DNA of 64,000 bases from Mycogone perniciosa (lineage: Eukaryota; Ascomycota; Sordariomycetes; Hypocreales; Hypocreaceae): assembly GCA_025331125.1 (NCBI GenBank), contig JAOALB010000057.1, positions 186,001 to 250,000 on the forward strand, in the 5' to 3' direction. The translations under genes were made by a program, and so were the position numbers. Below, piece by piece: positions 33,658 through 43,224 of this stretch (within the stretch, counting starts at the first letter, position 1; each line of letters starts with the position of its first letter). The notes beneath the pieces were generated by a model, which made no database searches, was not told the origin of the DNA, and saw only the letters and a program-made list of their open reading frames with translations.

Positions 33658-34565
33658 ATGACGAGCAGTCGGGACCGTCGTGTCGCCAAGGAGCTGGCAG
33701 ACATCCAGGCTGATCGAGACAACTCGGGCGTCTATGCATGCCCCGCGGACGGCGTGAGCTTGAAGCACCTCAAGGGCACCTTTCCTGCGCCTCCCGACAC
33801 GCCGTATGCGGGAGGAATGTTTGAGATCGATATTCAGATCCCGGACGATTACCCGTTCAAGTCGCCGTCGATGAAGTTCAACACAAGGATTTGGCATCCG
33901 AATGTCAGCAGCCAGACGGTACGTCATATGTGTGTCGAGAGCCTTGCTCTTACCCACCTTGTAATGCATGCGGGGGAGCGTTGTGGCGCCCAACGCTCGA
34001 AAACACGTTGAGCCCCTCGGACTGACTTGTGAATTTCTGCCGTCTTTCTAGGGCGCCATCTGCCTCGACACCTTGGGTACTGGCTGGTCGCCCGTTCAGA
34101 CCATCAAGACAGCCCTTCTTTCCATCAAGATGCTGCTCGAGAACCCGAACCCGAAGGACCCGCAAGATGCTGAAGTTGCCAAGATGCTCAATGATGACCC
34201 GGAGCGCTTTGCTCTCATGGCCCACGAGTGGGCAGTCAAATATGCCGGTGCTCCCCGGCAGAACCTCGACCTGAGCAAATGGAGAAAGGAGGGCGAGTCA
34301 TCTGCGATAATAGACGATGAGACCCGGTATGCAGGAAACAAGATGATCACTGTCTCTAGGATAGGTGCAGGGCTAATGCAGATGGGACAGGTACAAGGGT
34401 TACAGCAAAGACCTGGTCCAGCGATTCGTCGGCATGGGTTTCGACGTTGACGCTGTGGTAGAAGCCTTTCTCTTCTTTGGCATCGATAGAAACGGTGGCC
34501 GGGACTATCAGCTGGAGGAGGCGTATATGGGCGACATCACAGCCAGGTTGCTCGGCGAACAATAA
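33658..34565 (+). CDS. UBC1: Ubiquitin-conjugating enzyme E2 of the Ubc1/UBE2K type with C-terminal UBA domain, 236 aa
   Basis: Exons 33658-33918, 34052-34326 and 34391-34565. The UBC fold contains PDDYPFKSPSMKFNTRIWHP, the HPN motif at about 80-82, and the catalytic Cys91 in GAICLDTLGTGWSP. The second intron (GTATGC to GACAG) joins DDETR to YKGYSKDL, bringing in the UBA domain (RFVGMGFDVDAVVEAFLFFG, residues about 184-232) that binds ubiquitin. The E2-plus-UBA layout is specific to Ubc1/E2-25K, which extends Lys48-linked chains on substrates for the proteasome. Unspliced, the frame would run into unrelated sequence after the second exon. Length is slightly above that of yeast Ubc1. Confidence 0.96.
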
Positions 34566-35163
34566 TTGAAGATGATGCTAGAGCATGTGCCATGCACATC
34601 TAACCCACAAACAGACTTAACGCATCGACAGAACATGGGTACAGGAGTATGCATGGTTAGGGGAGTTTACTATTTTCTTCTTCTCCTTGTTGGCATAGAT
34701 TATAATCGGTCTGGACTTTCCATGATGGTCCGAGCCGACTGATGGAAATCGGAAATTATAGCGCCTTTTTTTTCAGGCGCACCAGTCCTTGGGACACATG
34801 AAATGCATAAGGAGGAGGTATATCTGCACCTTTGGAGTTTTTAAGTCGGACAAGGCATTGATGAATTAATGAAAGCGTTAACAATACAATACCCGCTCGC
34901 AATGTTTCTCATTGTCTTTGCCATGTGGTATTTCATGTCCAGTTACTATCTATGAACTAATCACGGGGATCAGTTTGATGAATAAACGGGATAACAAGAG
35001 AACACACACACCAGGTGACTATGCCAGCCGGCTGTCCCTATTCTATCTTGTACGTATGATAATGGAACCAAGTGAAAACAGCCCAACCCCCACCGAGGAC
35101 ACGTTAACCCGTCCACATGCTCCAAAACCCTCACTGTCCTTTTTACTATATAAAAGCAATTAA
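34566..35163. other. Convergent spacer between the E2 gene and LSC1
   Basis: About 600 bp holding the 3' UTRs of both genes. No gene recognised. Confidence 0.5.
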
Positions 35164-36410
35164 TTACAGTAGATCACGGCGGACAAACTCATCGTAGAGA
35201 GCCTTGCCCAGACCGGCAGGGGAGCGCTCGACGATGACACCGGCGCTCTCCAGGGCCTTGATCTTGGAGTCGGCGCCGCCCTTGCCGCCAGAGACGATGG
35301 CACCGGCGTGGCCCATTCGGCGACCGGGAGGAGCAGAGATACCGGCAATGAAGCTGACGACGGGTTTACCTCCGCCGACGGTATTGGCCTGCTTCAGGAA
35401 CTCGGCGGCGTCCTCCTCGGCGGATCCACCGATCTCACCGATCATGATGATGCCGTCGGTCTCCTCATCCTCGGTGAAAACCTTGAGGCAGTCGATGAAG
35501 TTGGTGCCGCTGAAGGGGTCACCGCCAATGCCGACGACGAGGGACTGACCCAGGCCGGCCTGGGTGGTCTGGTTGACGGCCTCGTAGGTGAGGGTACCGG
35601 AGCGGGAGACGATACCGATGCGGCCGCGCTTGTGGATGAAGCCGGGCATGATGCCGATTTTGCACTGGCCGGGGGCGATGATACCGGGGCAGTTGGGGCC
35701 GACCAGACGGGTCTTGGACTGGGTCTTGAGCATCTGGGTGATGCGGACCATGTCTAAACCACCGAAAATGTTAGCCGTGCGAGAGAGTGGTGTGGTTGTG
35801 GGTCCGGATACTGACCATGTTGAGGAATTCCCTCGGTGATGCAGACGACCAGGGGAATCTCAGCCTGGATAGCCTCCTCGATACCGGCAGCAGCCAAAGG
35901 AGGACTCGAGAGCTTGTCAGTGACGTTTTGTAAAAATGGTTGGAGCAGATATCTCATACGGGACAAAAATGGCAGTTGCCGTGGCTCCTGTCTCCTTCAC
36001 GGCCTCCGAGACATTCTTGAAGACTGGCAGACCCAGATGCGTCTGGCCAGCCTTCTTGGGGTTCGTTCCACCGACAACCTTGGTTCCTAGAGTCCCGGTG
36101 TAAGCGCCCGTGCCTCTTTTGTGTGCGCGACTATTATCTGAGTCTCAAAATCGTACCGTATTCGATGGCCTGCTGGGCGTGGAAACTACGCTAATCAGCA
36201 TCCCTTCCTCCTGCAAGACGGCTGGCCGGCCTCATAAAATTAAACGTACGTTCCCTGCTTGCCAGTGAAGCCCTGGTAGATCACCTTGGTGTCGCCGTTG
36301 ATGCGCAGGTTCTCAATCGTCTTTGCATATGGCGAGCTAGCCGAGCTGTACCCACGGCGGGCGATATGGCGCAGCGCGGCCGAGCGCGCGGTTCTAGGAA
36401 GGGCCTGCAT
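35164..36410 (-). CDS. LSC1: Succinyl-CoA ligase (synthetase) alpha subunit, mitochondrial, 331 aa
   Basis: Exons 36410-36250, 36185-36157, 36086-35960, 35904-35816 and 35753-35164; introns 64, 70, 55 and 62 nt, all phases consistent. Exon 2 is a 29-nt micro-exon (FHAQQAIEY). The enzyme converts succinyl-CoA to succinate with nucleotide phosphorylation in the TCA cycle, as a heterodimer with the beta subunit. The N-terminus (MQALPRTARSAALRHIARRG) is a basic mitochondrial targeting peptide. Motifs: YQGFTGKQGTFHAQQAIEYG (CoA site), GGTNPKKAG, ATAIFVPPPLAAAGI, RLVGPNCPGII, and GRRMGHAGAIV with the phosphorylated His (about 284). Length is normal. It is divergent from ELP3. Confidence 0.97.
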
Positions 36411-36851
36411 GTTTGTGCTGGAGGAGAATGGATTGAGGGAGCGTTGCGGCTGCAACGCTGGGCCAAGAAAAGCGAATTGGGGGAGATTTGACGTGGGATT
36501 TCTGGAGCTGCAGCTTGGAGAGAGAATCGATCGAGACGGCCCGCCAAGGAGCTCGAAACTCGGGTGCTGACGGGAACGGTGCCTGGCTTTTTCCGAGGAT
36601 ATAGTCACAATTTTCGCAAAACGGCGATGAAACGGTGTACCGTGAAATACACGGTGCGTTATACGGTGGCTACCCCTCCGTTTTCAGGGCAATACGGCGA
36701 GTGTTGCCCCACCATGAAAACATACTCCGTACTCCGTACTCCTACTATCTATCTATTCGTTATCTAATCGACACTAACGAGGGGCAGATTCGCACGACTC
36801 TCGACTTTGATTGACAGCCTTCACGAACGTCAAGGCCAAGGGATACAGACA
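36411..36851. promoter_or_regulatory. Shared upstream region of LSC1 and ELP3
   Basis: 440 bp between divergent ATGs. Contains a (TACTCCG)2 tandem copy of the dispersed motif at 36723 and the repeated word ACGGTG near 36,645-36,670. Confidence 0.4.
36723..36742. repeat. Two tandem TACTCCG units plus TACTCC
   Basis: Reverse-complement form of the TACGGAG tandem at 14193, here in the LSC1/ELP3 divergent promoter. Confidence 0.85.
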
Positions 36852-38631
36852 ATGGCGACGACTACAATCACCGCGACAGTTGCGCTACAGAGAAAGGGCG
36901 CTGATCTCGCACCCGAGAGCGAGCGCTTCTTGCGATGCTGCGCAGACGTCGCAAACGCTCTGATCGAGGACCATGAGGCGACCAAGAATGGCAGGCCGTC
37001 GAGGGATATCAACCTCAACTCCTTGCGATCCAAACTTGCAAAGAAGCATAAACTCGCAAATATTCCGCCCCTGACTGCCATTATTGCCGCTATTCCCGAA
37101 CACTACAAGAAATACATCCTCCCGAAACTGATTGCGAAGCCCATAAGTGCGACCTTGGATGCGCCAACGGTGGACGGAAGCATTTGACTGACATGAGATA
37201 GGAACGTCGTCTGGAATCGCCGTTGTTGCCGTCATGTGCAAACCTCATCGATGTCCACATATTGCTTATACGGGAAACATTTGCGTGTATTGCCCTGGAG
37301 GACCCGATTCCGACTTCGAGTACAGCACGCAGTCATATACCGGATACGAGCCAACCTCCATGCGAGCGATTCGCGCGCGGTACGACCCCTTTGAACAGGC
37401 AAGAGGACGTGTGGACCAACTCAAATCGCTGGGACACTCGGTTGACAAGGTTGAATACATCATTATGGGAGGAACATTCATGTCCCTGCACGAGTCATAT
37501 CGAGAAGACTTCATTGCACAACTACACAATGCCTTGAGCGGATACCAGACTTCAAAAGTCGATGAAGCGGTCGAGGCAGGTGAGATGAGCAATATCAAGT
37601 GTGTGGGAATCACCATCGAGACACGGCCGGATTACTGCTTGCAACCGCACCTCTCTGACATGTTGAGGTATGGCTGCACAAGACTGGAAATCGGTGTTCA
37701 GTCTCTGTACGAAGATGTTGCGCGAGACACAAACAGAGGACACACGGTGGCAGCTGTAGCAGAAACATTTTGCTTGGCCAAGGACGCAGGCTACAAGGTG
37801 GTCAGCCACATGATGCCTGACCTCCCAAACGTGGGAATGGAGCGCGACATTGATCAGTTCAGGGAGTATTTTGAAAACCCAGCTTTCAGAACCGACGGTC
37901 TGAAGATCTATCCAACACTAGTCATCAGAGGAACGGGCTTATACGAGCTGTGGCGGACAGGAAGATACCAGAACTACACACCAAACGAATTGATTGATCT
38001 TGTCGCAAGAATATTGGCCCTCATTCCACCATGGACACGTATCTACCGTGTCCAACGAGATATTCCCATGCCATTGGTTACTTCTGGTGTTGAGAATGGC
38101 AACTTACGAGAGCTGGCCCTGGCGAGGATGAAAGATTTCGGCACTACATGTCGGGATGTGCGGACACGAGAAGTCGGCGTCAATGAAGTCAAGCACAAGA
38201 TAAGACCCAACCAGATCGAACTGGTCCGGAGAGACTACGTCGCCAACGGTGGCTGGGAAACCTTCCTCGCGTACGAGGACCCTAAGCAAGACATCTTGGT
38301 TGCCTTGCTGCGGCTGCGCAAGTGCACTGAGAAGTACACTTTCCGAGAGGAGCTTACGGGTCAGCCAACAAGCATGATTCGAGAACTCCATGTCTATGGC
38401 ACGGCTGTTCCTATCCACGCCCGTGATCCTAGAAAGTTCCAGCACCAGGGCTTCGGTACCTTGCTGATGGAGGAGGCCGAGAGGATAGCCAGGGAAGAGC
38501 ATGGAAGCGAGAAGATCAGCGTTATCTCCGGTGTTGGCGTGAGGAGCTATTACAAGAAGCTTGGGTACTGGTTGGATGGGCCGTATATGAGCAAGTGGCT
38601 TGACGGCCGAGATGAGGAAACGAAGGTATGA
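36852..38631 (+). CDS. ELP3: Elongator complex catalytic subunit Elp3 (radical SAM and GNAT domains), 574 aa
   Basis: Exons 36852-37146 and 37202-38631; the 55-nt intron (GTGCGA to GATAG) joins AKPI to RTSSGIAVVAVM. Elp3 modifies U34 of tRNA anticodons (5-carboxymethyl formation from acetyl-CoA), with a historical link to histone acetylation. The radical-SAM iron-sulfur cysteines form CX9CX2C (Cys116, Cys126, Cys129) in CPHIAYTGNICVYCPGG. GGPDSDFEYSTQSYTGYEP, IMGGTFMSL and the THE-type segment GITIETRPDYC follow. The C-terminal acetyltransferase domain includes RELHVYGTAVPIHARD, HQGFGTLLMEEAE (acetyl-CoA loop) and SGVGVRSYYKKLGY. Length and order are as in other Elp3 proteins. Confidence 0.98.
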
Positions 38632-38987
38632 GCATGGGATGGGTCGCTCTCTAGATGATCAAGAGTAAAATGAGTGATGATGGGTCGGCATGAAGGGGGC
38701 GGGAAACAAAAACCACAGCGAGAGATTCGGCGCATTAGGGCAGGAAATGATAGGCACATCATGGATCAAAGCATCATCATGTTCATTGAAAGCACCGATC
38801 TCAGTTCATTGCTTGGGAGAATGACCTTGGGTGGTCTGAATTTGATACAGAGCAGAAGAGGGAACCCAAAATCTGCATCAACATTATGTACAGTTTCGAT
38901 AGGACAAAGGGAAAAAAAAAGGCATTCATTCCGAACGATTCTGGAGAAAAGGCAAAAAGTAATCGTGAACGGCGTCGTGAAACAATT
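38632..38987. other. Spacer with 3' UTR of ELP3 and tRNA downstream region
   Basis: About 355 bp. On the minus strand T runs (38954-38958 and about 38910-38919) lie downstream of the tRNA and could end Pol III transcription. Confidence 0.45.
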
Positions 38988-39087
38988 TGCTCCCGGCAGG
39001 GCTTGAACCTGCGACCTTCGCATTACTAATGCATGAGCCGAAGCCCGAGTATTAGTACGAAGCTCTAACCAACTGAGCTACGGAAGC
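38988..39087 (-). tRNA. tRNA-Ile (anticodon AAT) with a 26-nt intron
   Basis: On the minus strand a full cloverleaf can be drawn: acceptor GCTTCCG pairs with CGGGAGC (one G-T), D stem GCTC/GAGC around AGTTGGTTA, anticodon stem TCGTA/TGCGA with loop CT-AAT-A, and T arm GCAGG-TTCAAGC-CCTGC, discriminator A. The intron (26 nt, starting CTCGGGCTTCGG) follows the base 3' of the anticodon, the usual place for eukaryotic tRNA introns. Boxes A (TAGCTCAGTTGG) and B (GGTTCAAGCCC) are present. AAT would be edited to IAU and read AUU, AUC and AUA. Confidence 0.93.
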
Positions 39088-39959
39088 CTTTCACGATTTG
39101 ATGAATGGAGTAGTGGAAATCTGCACCTTGAAGGTGTGCTGCCTAGAGGTCCCAAGTGTGCTTGTTGATTCATGGCCTCCTTGTTGACGGTACACTGTTG
39201 TCCGCCTAGTCTTCAGCCAATATTACTCCTCGCCCTATTCTATCGTCTTTATGTCGTTTGGACCTCTTCACATCCAAATGCTGCCAATAATTGGCTTCTT
39301 GTATGGTGATTTCCCTATTTTTGCTCGCATTTAATAGACCGTGCAAATCACAGAACATAATCAGATGCAAAGGCAACCACGCCTCCGGCAGCGACTCCGG
39401 TTTCCGGCCCCACTACCGGAGCCGCCCCGGATATTGTCAAGCCAGACACTTTTTCCTCAGAAACATGCAGCTTCAAAAAAGTAGGTTCTTATACCTAAAG
39501 ACATCACCTTAATGATGGGTTCGGCTGGCCTAAGTCTGACTTGGAAGATTCCCCAGATACCTTTGATCAATACCAAGCATATTACTGCCGCTAAAATGCT
39601 GGATAGGAGGAGAGCTTCCTCGGGGCAGATAAAGACAGTGAGGGGTGATATGAATGGGAACCTGGTGGATGATATTAGTACTGCCATATGAATAGACTGA
39701 AGATACATATTCTTGCGTGATCAGAATAGTAGTGGTATAATATAATAACGACCCGGCCTGACCCCATGCACCAATAGGTGCCTTAGTCATCAACAAAGGC
39801 AGCCTTGCATGGCGATTCCCCGCGAATGTTTTATCAGCCTTCCGAAGTCTCATACGAGCACACAGGCATCCCCTTCCTCTCAAGGTAACACACAAACTGG
39901 AGGAAAACCAGCAGCCTAGCAAAGCATCTCTCTCTTCCACAAAATGAGCCGCCAATACC
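39088..39959. other. Spacer between tRNA-Ile and mitochondrial carrier gene
   Basis: About 870 bp, no gene recognised. A short upstream frame starts at ATG 39944 and overlaps the carrier start (see finding). Confidence 0.5.
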
Positions 39960-41306
39960 ATGTTTCCCGGCCGCAATGACGCTCCCGGCTCCTCGCTCCC
40001 GGACTCCACGACTGGCATTCTCCCCGTTATCCCCCCCGACAGCCTCCCCGATCGAGCGCCTCGCAGTAATGCTGCAACTGGTGCATCGGCTGCTGGCGTA
40101 CGAGCTTTAAGCGCACAGCTCGTCGCTTTCTACTTCCGCGCCCCGGCCAAGGCCTTCTTCCGTACGAGAGTCGATTACTTAGCGTATGCCCGGACGGTCC
40201 ACCAGACGAGGCTGCAGCAGCAGGCTGTGGCACAAGATCAGTCTTCGCCGAGGCTGCATGTCTTTCTGCGACAGACATGGCTGTGGGTGAGGAGCACGAC
40301 GCCCGGGGTGTTGACGTCGGCGATAAAGGAGGAGGGATGGGGTGTTGTGCCGCACCAGATTCTGCCGCCCCTGATTGCCAATATTGGTGTTGGCGTTGTT
40401 CTTTACACCAGCTATCTCCAAATACTGGGGCGATTGCACGAGGAGAGCGCAAAGGCTAGCAAGAGAGCATACCCACCGCCCTCGCCGCAGAATACATTTA
40501 CGGCTGGATTCCTTGCAGGCGGCATTCAGAGCGTCCTGGCGGCGCCGTTGGATGCTCTGCAGGCGCGGTACGACCATCGCGATATGATGCGCAGAGATGG
40601 CAGCGGTCGAAGGAGTATGTGGACGTTTGGTGTCGAGAAGCTGAGAGAGATTGGTCTCCGAGGAATCTTTGCGGGATGGGGGCTCTCATTCGCCAAGGAC
40701 AGTCTGGGGAGTGCCATCTTCTTCAGCACTTTCGAGTATGTCAAAGCGCAGGCTTATTACCGCTTTGTAACCTGGTACTACGGAGGCTTGGCTGAGGACA
40801 TTGTTGATTTGCTCGCCGTGAAGCGGCCAATCAATCGCCCTAAAGAAGACAGCGGAATATCCATCATTCGCCCGCACTACGCTCTAGAGCCGATGTTTCT
40901 GCTGGGAGCGGGCATCAGCGCATCCTTCGCACAGCAGCTGCTTCTGCACCCCTTGACACACTTCCAAGTCAAGCACTGGGACCACCTCGAGGATCTCGAC
41001 GAGAAAGCCGCCAAACTGCGGGCTTCCAGGGCAGCGAACCCAGATAAACCTCGGCGGCGATGGCGGATGCTCCGGGCGTATTACCGCGCCTACCAGGAGA
41101 CATGGGCTGTTTGCACGGCAGAGGCGCAGTCTGAGGGATTGAAGCTGGGAAAGTGGCTGTACCGTGGGTTTTGGAGGAACACGATCCGCCAGGTGCCGAG
41201 CACGAGTGCGGGCTTGATTATTTTTGAGTTGATACGGCGTAAGTACGGATTTGGGGCTGAGGAGGTGAGAATCACCAAGGATGGCTATGATATCCTGCTT
41301 CACTAG
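39960..41306 (+). CDS. Mitochondrial carrier (SLC25) family protein, 448 aa
   Basis: A single exon with ATG at 39960. The clearest carrier signature is FTAGFLAGGIQSVLAAPLDA, where PLDAL corresponds to the Px[DE]xx[KR] motif, followed by LREIGLRGIFAGWGLSFAKD, the usual repeat end, and IFFSTFEYVKA. A third repeat begins at LLGAGISASFAQQLLLHPLT and continues to GKWLYRGFWRNTIRQVPSTS with the closing FELIRRKYGF. It is longer than the usual 300 aa because of an 80-residue N-terminal extension and loops. The signature sequences are degenerate in repeats 1 and 3, so the substrate cannot be guessed. It would sit in the mitochondrial inner membrane. Confidence 0.85.
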   Translation: MFPGRNDAPGSSLPDSTTGILPVIPPDSLPDRAPRSNAATGASAAGVRALSAQLVAFYFRAPAKAFFRTRVDYLAYARTVHQTRLQQQAVAQDQSSPRLHVFLRQTWLWVRSTTPGVLTSAIKEEGWGVVPHQILPPLIANIGVGVVLYTSYLQILGRLHEESAKASKRAYPPPSPQNTFTAGFLAGGIQSVLAAPLDALQARYDHRDMMRRDGSGRRSMWTFGVEKLREIGLRGIFAGWGLSFAKDSLGSAIFFSTFEYVKAQAYYRFVTWYYGGLAEDIVDLLAVKRPINRPKEDSGISIIRPHYALEPMFLLGAGISASFAQQLLLHPLTHFQVKHWDHLEDLDEKAAKLRASRAANPDKPRRRWRMLRAYYRAYQETWAVCTAEAQSEGLKLGKWLYRGFWRNTIRQVPSTSAGLIIFELIRRKYGFGAEEVRITKDGYDILLH

Positions 41307-41982
41307 ACCGGGAAATTGGGTGTATGTTTTAGATTCATACTCAGCGCTGTATTGTAGATTATAAAGCTCTCCCCACGGATACAATATAGAACAAACATAC
41401 ATTGGAAGCTGTCCTAGCTGACCTCTCCAAATCGACGTCTCTTCGCTCTCATATGGCTCGGTAGTATATATACTCCGAATTACTTCCCCTTCAATCCAAT
41501 TCATCCCCTAACAACACCACCTAATCTAAACGTCTTTCTTTGTTGTCGGGGTACTGAAACCCACAAAGTCCAGAAGTCATCAGTACAAAGAAACGGGGGT
41601 ACCGAGAGACATTTCCGAGTAGAACAAGTCCACTTACAAGTCCCTGGCATACATTTGGTATCATTTCCAGGCGAACATGTCCGTCACAAACTAACAGTGA
41701 GGGTACCTGACTCGGCACTTCTCACGACCAATGAACTCGTATTATCTCGTCTTGTTGACAGATTCAGGACAATCGATGAGTATTGGTAGGCGGCAAACCT
41801 TTGGGAACCCGAGTATGATAAATAACAAAGGGAGAAATATCCTGAAGCAAATGCAAAAGTGCCTCTCACAGTGCTAACGATGGCATAGACATGAAAAGGA
41901 CCTTCATCGGAAACAACCCGTGGCCTGACCAGTTCTACATATTCGCCTCGAGTCTCTGCATAGAAACAATTTATTATCCGAC
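41307..41982. other. Convergent spacer
   Basis: 3' UTRs of the carrier gene and the F-box-like gene. Frames here have no domain features. Confidence 0.5.
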
Positions 41983-43224
41983 TCAAAAGCGCACATTCCC
42001 CCCAGAATTCGGAGACCTCTGTTCTCCACTCTGTCTCTCTCTTGATTCTTCCTCTAGCGCCTCACATCGCCTCCAGAGCGCAAGAGCATAGTTGGACAGT
42101 TCAGCCCACCCAACCGACTGCAGCTCCCAAAACCACCCTTGGCCATTGATAGGGCGAGACGGATCCTGATAATAGATCAAGGTGTCATTTATGGCTCTTG
42201 AAATACACTCCGCGCTCTTCATCGTAGCCTCCTCCTGTCCCGCTCTCAGTATCGTGGTCCAGTGTCGCACCCCCATCAAGCTGGCGTTGCCCCAGCCCGA
42301 CCGACGCATATACTTCAGGACGTCGACGTCATCCCTGGCATCGTTCTGGCTGATGGTATGAACATAGACGTTTTCTGCCATCTCCAGGAACCGCGCGACG
42401 CCTACACCATGAGTCTCGTCCTCGACCCACTGGTCAGGGATGACAGTGAGACGCTGGAGGATGCTCACTCGACTCTGCAATTCAAACGCGAAAAACTCGC
42501 GCTGGATTCGGGCCATCAATTCTGGAGAGTGTCTGACAGGTCGATGGTGTTCACTAATGGCGTGGTCTTGGGGGCTTTCCACTACACCCAAGATGAACCA
42601 GAAGCGCTCTGCCATTTGGCGACACTGCATCCGGCTCTTTTCGCCGAGGATGTAGACTCCATGAATAGGACGGTCTGATTCTGGCCAGGTACGGTCGTAT
42701 TTCCTGACCGCATCCTTCCAGAAGGCCTCTGGGCAATCTGGGTACGCATACAGCCTGACCATGTAGTTCACACTCGAGACTAGATCAAGGAGTTGTTCCA
42801 GGGAGTCGGCGGCGGATGTCATGAAGTCGAGGGTGGGCATCTCCGTGAGCGCGCTGAGACACAGCGTTTCTTGCTCAAGGTCCTCCCGGCGAGAGAGCCG
42901 TAGCAGGCCGAAGGTGACGAGGGCGATGTCTAGGTTTGAGGGATGGATAATCCTCTTGAGGATATTTCTGAGGATAGATGCCTTGTGGTCTTTAAGTAGA
43001 CATTTGGCGCGGGGATAGATGCTCGTGAAATTCAACACGTCTTCGTTCGAACTGAACATCTCCATAATCGCCAAGATGATTTCTAACGGCATATGATCGA
43101 GAGAGCAAGGTTGTGGAATTTGGTTGGTAGAGGATCGGGGGAGCGTAAGGATCGAGGATCGAGGATGACGAGCCATGATGAATATCGTTAAATCGTAGGG
43201 AGAAATCGAACTGCGTGATTCCAT
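41983..43224 (-). CDS. F-box-like domain protein of unknown specificity, 413 aa
   Basis: A single exon; first ATG in frame at 43224. Residues about 40-80 (CSLDHMPLEIILAIMEMFSS, NEDVLNFTSIYPRAKCLL) match an F-box: a Leu-Pro-Glu-Ile/Leu helix followed by a hydrophobic helix with a conserved aromatic. If so, it could link a target to an SCF ubiquitin ligase through Skp1. The remaining 330 residues are helical, without repeats such as LRR or WD40, and contain PEAFWKDAVRKYDRTWPESD and a Trp-rich tail (GQGWFWELQSVGWAELSNYA). Proteins of this layout are numerous in filamentous ascomycetes and mostly uncharacterised. Start is uncertain; a later ATG (before ARHPRSSI) is possible. Confidence 0.8.
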   Translation of the reverse strand: MESRSSISPYDLTIFIMARHPRSSILTLPRSSTNQIPQPCSLDHMPLEIILAIMEMFSSNEDVLNFTSIYPRAKCLLKDHKASILRNILKRIIHPSNLDIALVTFGLLRLSRREDLEQETLCLSALTEMPTLDFMTSAADSLEQLLDLVSSVNYMVRLYAYPDCPEAFWKDAVRKYDRTWPESDRPIHGVYILGEKSRMQCRQMAERFWFILGVVESPQDHAISEHHRPVRHSPELMARIQREFFAFELQSRVSILQRLTVIPDQWVEDETHGVGVARFLEMAENVYVHTISQNDARDDVDVLKYMRRSGWGNASLMGVRHWTTILRAGQEEATMKSAECISRAINDTLIYYQDPSRPINGQGWFWELQSVGWAELSNYALALWRRCEALEEESRERQSGEQRSPNSGGNVRF

